Part shown: piece by piece, positions 14,534-19,624 of the stretch
Numbering within the stretch: position 1 is the first letter of the stretch
Layout of the letters: every line of letters starts with the position of its first letter
NCBI GenBank assembly: GCA_049446715.1
Contig: JBMTQX010000055.1
Span: forward strand, 1-19,624
Source of the DNA: Eutrophocola sp049446715
GTDB lineage: Bacteria; Pseudomonadota; Gammaproteobacteria; Pseudomonadales; Pseudohongiellaceae
Length of the DNA stretch: 19,624 nt
Direction of reading: 5' to 3'
The notes under the pieces: generated by a model
Databases searched by the model: none
What the model was told of the DNA's origin: nothing
The model's input: the letters and a program-made list of their open reading frames with translations, nothing else
Made by a program: the position numbers and the translations under genes

Positions 14534-14806
14534 TCACGCCGTGATGAGTGTCCACGCCCCGATCACGATGAAGCCAGCACCAGCAATGTAGTGCAGGATT
14601 TTCTCGTTGATGAATTCCGACATCAGGCTGCCGGCAAGCACACCGATGGCCGAGGCCAGAATCAGTGCCGCTGACGCGGCCAGGAACACGGTCATTTTGC
14701 TGACCTCACGGTCCGCCGCAAAGAGCATCGTGGCCAGCTGGGTTTTGTCGCCCAGCTCTGCAATGAACACGGTGCCCAGTACTGTCAGGAAAATCTTCCA
14801 GTCCAT
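14534..14806 (-). CDS. TMEM165/GDT1 family (UPF0016) small membrane protein
   Basis: A 90-residue inner-membrane protein with three hydrophobic segments and a single copy of the family motif, ExGDKT at Glu17-Thr22 (AELGDKTQLATMLFA). Characterised members move Mn2+ or Ca2+ out of the cytoplasm. Full-length members have two such repeats; this is a half-size version that presumably forms homo- or heterodimers, and I see no second half-gene beside it. The ATG at 14806 is preceded by GGAG at 9 nt. That ribosome binding site directly follows the T-tract of a strong intrinsic terminator, so expression may depend on readthrough or on a promoter I cannot identify. I do not see a yybP-ykoY manganese riboswitch. 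Confidence 0.88.
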   Translation of the reverse strand: MDWKIFLTVLGTVFIAELGDKTQLATMLFAADREVSKMTVFLAASAALILASAIGVLAGSLMSEFINEKILHYIAGAGFIVIGAWTLITA

Positions 14807-14819
14807 GTTGATTCACTCC

Positions 14820-14848
14820 AAAAAGAAAGCCGGGCATAACCCGGCTTT
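14820..14848 (-). terminator. Rho-independent terminator between the methyltransferase and GDT1-like genes
   Basis: On the minus strand AAAGCCGGG and CCCGGCTTT (14826-14834 and 14840-14848) form a perfect 9-bp stem with a 5-base loop, followed by CTTTTT. It begins about 20 nt after the methyltransferase stop, and its T-tract abuts the GGAG of the GDT1-like gene. Confidence 0.88.
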
Positions 14849-14869
14849 CATGATCGATCCGGTGTCAGT

Positions 14870-15589
14870 TTAACCGGGTTTGCGTGCCACAAACAGGAAA
14901 CGATCCACATCACGACCATAGATGGGGTCGGAAATGGAACGCTGGTGATCATCCGCATTCGTGCGCAGCAGGTCGGAATCCTTCACGATTTCGAAACCGG
15001 CGTCTTCGAGCCAGGCTTCAGCATCGTCCTTGATCATACGATGCATCATGCCGTTTTCCATGCCCGGCATGCCGATATGGTCGATGACGGCAACCATCCC
15101 GCCCGGCTTCAGCACATCATAGATGGCCTGGAAATAGGGACCGGCACGCTCAGCGGTAAAGTGATGGATGTTCAACGCCGTGATGGCGCGATCGATGGAG
15201 TTGGCATCATGTTCGTTCACTTCACCAAAGAAGGCTTCGGCATTGCCCATGGCAGCAGCAACGTCACGCTGGGCCTGGCCGTTGTTGCGCTGCAGGGCAC
15301 GCGGACCAAACTGGGCGACCACGTGACCGTTTTCACCGACGGCTGCAGACAGTATCCAGGCATACCAGCCACCACCGGAACCGATGTCCATGACGGTCAT
15401 GCCGGCATCGACTTCCAGTTCGTTCATGACCTGGTACGGGCGGCGTGAACCATCCCTGATCTTGTCCGCTTCCGGACGTGTCTCTGACGTCATCTTGTCG
15501 ACAAAATCAGGCGCCATTTCGGCGTTGGCCATAGCGGCACCGGCCAACAGGCAGGCGGTCAGACCGGTTTTCAGCATCAGCTTTTTCAT
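14870..15589 (-). CDS. Exported class I SAM-methyltransferase-like protein
   Basis: A 239-residue protein with a class I methyltransferase fold behind a Sec signal peptide (1-23, MKKLMLKTGLTACLLAG to ANA). SAM-binding motif I is intact at VMDIGSGGG (66-74), and a later GGMVAVIDHIG strand resembles motif IV/V. Similar exported methyltransferase-like proteins exist in other proteobacteria, but periplasmic methylation is puzzling because SAM is not known to be available there. AAGGGG lies 6 nt upstream of the ATG at 15589 and supports this start. It is a single gene closed by a strong terminator. The substrate is unknown; a binding role without catalysis is possible. Confidence 0.88.
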   Translation of the reverse strand: MKKLMLKTGLTACLLAGAAMANAEMAPDFVDKMTSETRPEADKIRDGSRRPYQVMNELEVDAGMTVMDIGSGGGWYAWILSAAVGENGHVVAQFGPRALQRNNGQAQRDVAAAMGNAEAFFGEVNEHDANSIDRAITALNIHHFTAERAGPYFQAIYDVLKPGGMVAVIDHIGMPGMENGMMHRMIKDDAEAWLEDAGFEIVKDSDLLRTNADDHQRSISDPIYGRDVDRFLFVARKPG

Positions 15590-15822
15590 GTGTTTCCCCT
15601 TGCGTAAATGGTTTGTGGTCAGTTCATTGGCGACTGGCGACTCGTGTGGTTAACCTGCCTTGAACCCGGGCCCGCTGATTTCGCGTGACACCAGGGCATG
15701 CAAGGCATGCGGCCGCATTTGACTGGCTGGTGAAAGTAAACCACATCCCCGGTGGAATCAAGGCAGCTACCTGACTTGACTGGTTCTTTCATGATTTCTT
15801 CAACGCCAATGCGCGCGGGGCA

Positions 15823-17523
15823 TCAACTGCCCGGTGTTTCGTCCAGGTAATGCTTCGCTGCAACCGGCTTCATGCCGGCATTGGCAAACAAGCCGATCAG
15901 CAGCAGGACAGCCATTAGGTACATGGTGTTGTTGTACAGCCCGGAGGTCGGATCCACCGTACCCGGCGGCGCGATATCCATGAGGCTGGCGATGGTCACG
16001 GTCTGCGCCGCCACCAGTGCATCGAGCTGGTCGACCCCGGCACCAAAGCGGGCCTGGAAGGCTACCGGATCAATGCGACTGACCAGGTCCTCGATGGCAC
16101 GGGCTACGGCAGACTCTCGCAGAGACGTGATTGCCAGCGGGCCGACCACACCGGCCGTGCTCCAGGCGGTGAGCAGACGGCCATGGATGCCGCCGACATA
16201 CTTGGTGCCAAACACATCGGCCAGGTAAGCCGGTATGGTGGCAAAGCCGCCGCCATACATGGTGAAGATGATCATGGTGGCAGCATAGAACAGCACCAGC
16301 CACACCACCGCCGGACTGGCGCTGACCTGGTTGGCGGCAAAGGGCACCGACAGGTACAGGACGATGCCCAGCGCGAAAAATATCCAGTAGGTGTTTTTGC
16401 GCCCGAGATAATCCGACGAGCTGGCCCAGATGAACCGGCCCACCATGTTGAACACCGAGATCATGCTGACGTAGAGCGCGGCAAAGGCGCCATCGACAAT
16501 GCCCGGCAGGGTGGTGCCGAAAATCTCGCTCATCATGGTACTCGCCACGCCTAGCACACCGATCCCCGCCGAGACATTCATGCACAGCACAAGCCACAGT
16601 TTGTAGAACTGCGGCGTCTTCATGGCTTCCTCGATGTCGACGTTGTGGGTGGTAATCATCTTGTTCGATTCGGCATTTTCCGCCGGCGGTGTCCAGCCCT
16701 CCGGCTGCCAGCCCTCGGCGGGCAGGCGGTAGGAGAAGGCCGCGATCAGCATGACCACGAAGTACAGCAGACCCAGCACGGTAAAGGTCGCTGCCACACC
16801 GGTGGAACCGGTACCGACCACGTAAACCCCTTCTGGCCCCGGTACCAGCATGCCGGCAACTTCATTGGCACCGACCACGACCACTTCCACCTGCTCACCA
16901 GCGCGCTCGACAAAGCGGCGCCCGGCTTCGGTCACTAGGTTTACCTGGTTGAGTGTGCCCAGGTACTCGGGGGCTTCATAAAACAGCTGGATGAAAAAAC
17001 GTTTCAGCGGGGCGCCGATCATGGCGCCACCGCCAAAGCCCATGATGGCCATGCCGGTAGCCATGCCGCGGCGGTCGGGGAACCACTTGATCAGCGTTGA
17101 CACCGGCGACACATAACCGAGTCCGAGCCCGCAGCCACCCAGCACGCCGTAGCCGAAATACAGCAGCCAGAGCTGATGGGTATATATGCCGAGACTGCCC
17201 ACGATGTAGCCGCCGCCCCACAGCACAGCAGCAGCGGTGCCGACCAGGCGCGGTCCGACCTTGTCGAGCCAGTGCCCGGCCAGCGCGGCCGCCAGGCCAA
17301 GAAAGACGATGGCGACCGAGAAAATCCAGGTCACATCCTGCAGGCTCCAGTCACTGGAGGCCGGCGTCACGACACCAAACAGGCGGGTTAGGGGCGGGTT
17401 GTATATGCTCCAGGCATACACGGAGCCAATGCACAGGTGAATGGCGATAGAGGCCGGCGGCACCTTCCAGCGGTTGAAGCCGGGCGCCGCAACAATGCGA
17501 TCCCTGGATAGTATGTCGAACAT
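15823..17523 (-). CDS. OFA-type MFS transporter (oxalate/formate antiporter family)
   Basis: A 566-residue inner-membrane carrier with 12 predicted helices, probably for a small carboxylate. Signatures include SIAIHLCIGSVYAWSIYNPP in helix 1 and VSPVSTLIKWFPDRRGMATG, the family loop after helix 4. It is larger than typical OFA members because of extra segments between helices 5 and 6 (residues about 185-245, with GEQVEVVVVGANEVAG) and between helices 11 and 12 (about 470-530, with DPVAFQARFGAGVDQLDALV). I use the ATG at 17523, with GGGGA 8 nt upstream, rather than the TTG at 17538. A composite repeat begins 63 nt upstream. The family is clear; the substrate is inferred only from the family name. 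Confidence 0.9.
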   Translation of the reverse strand: MFDILSRDRIVAAPGFNRWKVPPASIAIHLCIGSVYAWSIYNPPLTRLFGVVTPASSDWSLQDVTWIFSVAIVFLGLAAALAGHWLDKVGPRLVGTAAAVLWGGGYIVGSLGIYTHQLWLLYFGYGVLGGCGLGLGYVSPVSTLIKWFPDRRGMATGMAIMGFGGGAMIGAPLKRFFIQLFYEAPEYLGTLNQVNLVTEAGRRFVERAGEQVEVVVVGANEVAGMLVPGPEGVYVVGTGSTGVAATFTVLGLLYFVVMLIAAFSYRLPAEGWQPEGWTPPAENAESNKMITTHNVDIEEAMKTPQFYKLWLVLCMNVSAGIGVLGVASTMMSEIFGTTLPGIVDGAFAALYVSMISVFNMVGRFIWASSSDYLGRKNTYWIFFALGIVLYLSVPFAANQVSASPAVVWLVLFYAATMIIFTMYGGGFATIPAYLADVFGTKYVGGIHGRLLTAWSTAGVVGPLAITSLRESAVARAIEDLVSRIDPVAFQARFGAGVDQLDALVAAQTVTIASLMDIAPPGTVDPTSGLYNNTMYLMAVLLLIGLFANAGMKPVAAKHYLDETPGS

Positions 17524-17552
17524 GGATGTATTCCCCAAACAATTACCATGAC

Positions 17553-17568
17553 GCTATTGGTTAATAGC
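17553..17568. promoter_or_regulatory. Palindrome upstream of the MFS gene, candidate operator
   Basis: GCTATTGGTTAATAGC has perfect 6-bp arms around GGTT, centred 38 nt upstream of the start codon, where a repressor could act. It may instead be fortuitous. No matching site is seen upstream of the Nramp-like gene. Confidence 0.3.
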
Positions 17569-17585
17569 AATGCTTTCTGTTTATT

Positions 17586-17901
17586 GAGAAAGGGAGGAAG
17601 GGGGAAAGAGGCGTCCGTGAATTCTGTCGGTTACAGGCCGTTATTTTGGCGTTCGTTCGCCGTGTGTAAACCCGCGCGCTTGCCTACCAATTCTTTCTCA
17701 GTTTCTTCTTTCTTCGAATCCCTTATGTATACACCGCCAGATCATGGCACTACTCGCCTACCTTCATTTCCTGTATGACGAATTGGACAGAAAGGATCAA
17801 CACTCTGACCAACGCTTACCGTCTCCTGAACCAAGAGCCAGAATAAGAGCGCAAATCCCGCAGCCAGAGCTGACGCCCCTTCCTCCCTTTCTCCCTTTCT
17901 C
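17586..17901. repeat. Composite repeat, copy A (TIR-bearing, MITE-like)
   Basis: Terminal inverted repeats at 17586-17615 and 17872-17901 match at 26 of 30 bases; the left end starts GAGAAAGGGAG and the right ends CCCTTTCTC. Weaker similarity extends inward, for example TTATTTTGGCGTTCGTTCG on the left against the inverted CCAGAATA region on the right. The interior holds a degenerate polypyrimidine stretch (about 17690-17725) and a core beginning ATTGGACAGAAAGGA at 17782. It has no coding potential. A second copy lies at 19285 onward in the same orientation. Confidence 0.85.
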
Positions 17902-17927
17902 CTTTCCTTGAAATCCCTGTCGAAGCC

Positions 17928-17964
17928 GCCGGATGACGGCCGCACGCGGCCTCTTCCGGCCTAC
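17928..17964. repeat. REP-like palindrome after the Nramp-like gene
   Basis: GCCGGATGACGG followed by CCTCTTCCGGCCTAC is a REP element 12 nt past the stop codon at 17977. It is joined to the polypyrimidine end of composite repeat A by CCCTGTCGAAGCCGCC; the same linker precedes the REP inside copy B. Confidence 0.8.
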
Positions 17965-17976
17965 AACCCCTTCGAA

Positions 17977-19227
17977 TTACATCAGGTAATTCATATACAC
18001 AAACATCACGCCAACCACGGTCAGCAGCACGATGGTGCTGATGCTCCACCAGCGCAGGAAATTACTCGGCTGGTCCGCGGGTGCCACGTCGTCGGAAAAC
18101 ATCGCGCGGTGGTTCAGGTAGGAAAACGCCGGCGCCACCACGAAGCCCATGGAGGTTACCCAGGCAATGAAGGTGCCGAAGTCATCCATCAATAAAAACA
18201 GCACACCGAGAATCAGTACCAGCAGCACGCCGATAAAGATGCCATAGAGTTTGCTGAAGCGCTCCTGGCGCTGCGCTTGCGGAACCGGAAACAGCTCGAT
18301 GATGGCGGCAGCCGAGGAACGCGGCATCAGGTCCACCAGGGTCAGCAGCGTGGAGTACATGACCGTGACCGCGGCCATGGCAATGAGCGGGTAGATCCAG
18401 TCGCCGATGGTGGAAGTAAACAGGTTGATCAGTTGGGCGGCAAAAAGCGCGCCGTTGGATTCCACCGGCGTGCCGCTGGCGTACAAGACATATGTGCCCA
18501 GAGCAACGAAGCAGATGGCCAGGAAGATCGCCGTGCCGTACCCGACATGAAAATCGAAAGTGGCTTCCGCGGGGGTCACCGGCCGTTGCAGGCGAATGCT
18601 TTTTGCCTGGACCCACAGCGACAGCCCCACCGACCCGGCCGTGCCGGTCGGCATCCACCCGGCCACGGCGATCAGGAACAAAATGGTCGGAGTATCGAAG
18701 TTCAGGTCCGCGGACAGCGACGCCCCACCGGTATCGATACCGGCCACGGCGATCACGGCCGCGATCACTGTGCCGATGGAAAACACGATCACAAGAACGC
18801 GCGTGATGTCTTCCAGCACCGCGTAACGGCCCAGCGCCACGATCAGCATGCAGGACATCACCAGGCCCAGTTCCAACATGATGCCTACCTGCAGATCAAA
18901 CACGGTGCGGATGATGGCCGCGGTGGTCACCGACACACCGGAGATAGCGAAGGTGTATTCAAACAGCTGCATGACAAAGAACAGCCAGACCACCCACTTG
19001 CCCATGCGCGTGTAGCCTTCGACCAGCGTGTGGCCGGTGGCGGCAGCGTAGGTCGCGCCAAACAGGAACGTGGGGTATTTGACCAGGCAGACCAGAATCA
19101 TGAAGCCCACCATGACAAAACCATAGGTGGCTCCGGCCGTGGTGGAAGACACCAGGTGCGATACCCCCACTGCCACGGCCGCGTAGAGCAGGCCCGGACC
19201 GAGTTTTTCTTGCAGAGTCTTGAACAT
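17977..19227 (-). CDS. Nramp (SLC11)-related transporter lacking the canonical metal motifs
   Basis: A 416-residue inner-membrane protein with about 11 helices and the LeuT-like arrangement of Nramp carriers. The N-terminal GPGLLYAAVAV (10-20) and AGATYGF (31-37) align with helix 1 of Nramp proteins, but the metal-binding DPGN is replaced by GVSH (21-24). In helix 6 the MPH motif reads WMPT (191-194), followed by GTAGSVGLSLWVQAK. It is therefore unlikely to be a standard Mn2+/Fe2+ importer; relatives with changed motifs carry Mg2+ or non-metal substrates, or are uncharacterised. AAGGA lies about 5 nt upstream of the ATG at 19227. Copies of the composite repeat lie on both sides. The superfamily is fairly certain; the substrate is unknown. 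Confidence 0.82.
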   Translation of the reverse strand: MFKTLQEKLGPGLLYAAVAVGVSHLVSSTTAGATYGFVMVGFMILVCLVKYPTFLFGATYAAATGHTLVEGYTRMGKWVVWLFFVMQLFEYTFAISGVSVTTAAIIRTVFDLQVGIMLELGLVMSCMLIVALGRYAVLEDITRVLVIVFSIGTVIAAVIAVAGIDTGGASLSADLNFDTPTILFLIAVAGWMPTGTAGSVGLSLWVQAKSIRLQRPVTPAEATFDFHVGYGTAIFLAICFVALGTYVLYASGTPVESNGALFAAQLINLFTSTIGDWIYPLIAMAAVTVMYSTLLTLVDLMPRSSAAAIIELFPVPQAQRQERFSKLYGIFIGVLLVLILGVLFLLMDDFGTFIAWVTSMGFVVAPAFSYLNHRAMFSDDVAPADQPSNFLRWWSISTIVLLTVVGVMFVYMNYLM

Positions 19228-19284
19228 CGCGTTCCTTTTTCAGTAATGGTTGTTATTTAGAACCGGCGAAAATCTTTGTTTTTC

Positions 19285-19624
19285 GAGAAAGGGAGGAAAG
19301 GAGGAAGGCAGAAAGGGGCGCCCGGTGAATACTGATAGGTATAGGCTGTTATTTTGGCGTTGGTGATGGGTAGCTAATCACCGACCTTAGCTGCCGGCCC
19401 TTTTTACCTTCTTCCGTCTTTCCTTTCCTCGACCCCCCTGTCGAAGTCGTCGAATGGCGGCACAAGGGGCCTTATCCGACCTACATGCTTTCCGCATGAG
19501 GCATTGGACAGAAAGGACTAACACCCTGAGTGCCGCCTACTGCCCCACCCGAACCAATCGCCAGAATATGTGCCCGAATCCGGCAACCGACACTGGCGCC
19601 CCTTCCTCCTTTCCTCCCTTCCTC
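19285..19624. repeat. Composite repeat, copy B (reaches the window edge)
   Basis: The left end starts GAGAAAGGGAGGAAAGGAGG at 19285; the right end, 19595-19624, is its inverted partner apart from an 8-base insertion in the left arm. GTTATTTTGGCGTT (19348-19361) is identical to copy A (17640-17653), and the core ATTGGACAGAAAGGA recurs at 19503. A better-preserved polypyrimidine plus REP module lies inside, with its REP at 19449-19484. The element may continue past the window edge. No gene is seen from 19228 to the end. Confidence 0.85.
19449..19484. repeat. REP-like element inside composite repeat B
   Basis: GTCGAATGGCGG followed by GGGGCCTTATCCGACCTAC matches the REP family. It follows CCCTGTCGAAGTCG, the same linker that joins the polypyrimidine tract to the REP beside copy A. 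Confidence 0.75.

Noticed and set aside
14807..14869. yybP-ykoY manganese riboswitch upstream of the GDT1-like gene
   Set aside because: Only a simple 9-bp terminator hairpin is present; the gap is too short for the riboswitch fold and lacks its conserved loops.
15690..15720. Repeated GCATGC words upstream of the methyltransferase gene as an operator
   Set aside because: The words are very short and lie about 100 nt from the start with no matching promoter boxes; likely chance in GC-rich sequence.
17586..19624. CRISPR array or composite transposon with its own transposase around the Nramp-like gene
   Set aside because: There are only two imperfect copies about 1.7 kb apart, no regular spacers, no cas genes and no transposase in the window.

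Overview
The window reads as chromosomal DNA of a GC-rich gammaproteobacterium. This is an inference from the gene families (YchJ, an EstB-type carboxylesterase, a TMEM165/GDT1 half-protein, DUF1592/DUF1552 proteins), from Sec and Tat export signals, and from REP palindromes very like those of enterobacteria. Nearly every gene is on the minus strand; only the glutathione transferase gene is on plus. I see no tRNA, rRNA, CRISPR array, integrase or insertion-sequence transposase.

Right to left, in the direction of transcription: (1) 15.8-19.6 kb holds two transporter genes, an Nramp-like carrier with altered substrate motifs and an OFA-type MFS carrier. Each is preceded, about 60 nt before its start codon, by a copy of a composite repeat of about 320-340 bp with purine-rich terminal inverted repeats and an internal or adjacent REP module. 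(2) 13.4-15.6 kb holds an exported SAM-methyltransferase-like protein, a 90-residue GDT1-type membrane protein behind a strong intrinsic terminator, and a secreted protein of an unnamed family. (3) 4.3-13.1 kb is a block of five genes for exported proteins: a Tat-exported metallo-beta-lactamase-fold protein with a degraded zinc site, a DUF1592-type protein with two CxxCH motifs, a Tat-exported DUF1552 protein, a secreted ankyrin-repeat protein, and a PQQ dehydrogenase with a C-terminal cytochrome c domain. All five share one direction with gaps of about 95-155 bp, so they probably form a periplasmic or cell-surface oxidation system; the substrate cannot be read from sequence. (4) 1-4.1 kb holds ordinary genes: a TagI-like glycosylase, YchJ, a glutathione transferase, a carboxylesterase, an ABC transporter ATPase and the first codons of its likely permease. 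A decayed zinc-ribbon/membrane gene lies between the transferase gene and ychJ.

The gaps between genes are unusually rich in structure. REP-like palindromes lie at about 3.37, 4.2, 6.4, 14.4, 17.95 and 19.46 kb. Short arrays of degenerate pyrimidine-rich heptanucleotides lie beside several of them, and one such array lies inside the signal-peptide codons of the ankyrin gene. These repeats also expose wrong start codons: the furthest-upstream starts of the PQQ dehydrogenase and YchJ frames fall inside REP sequence, so I use internal starts for both.
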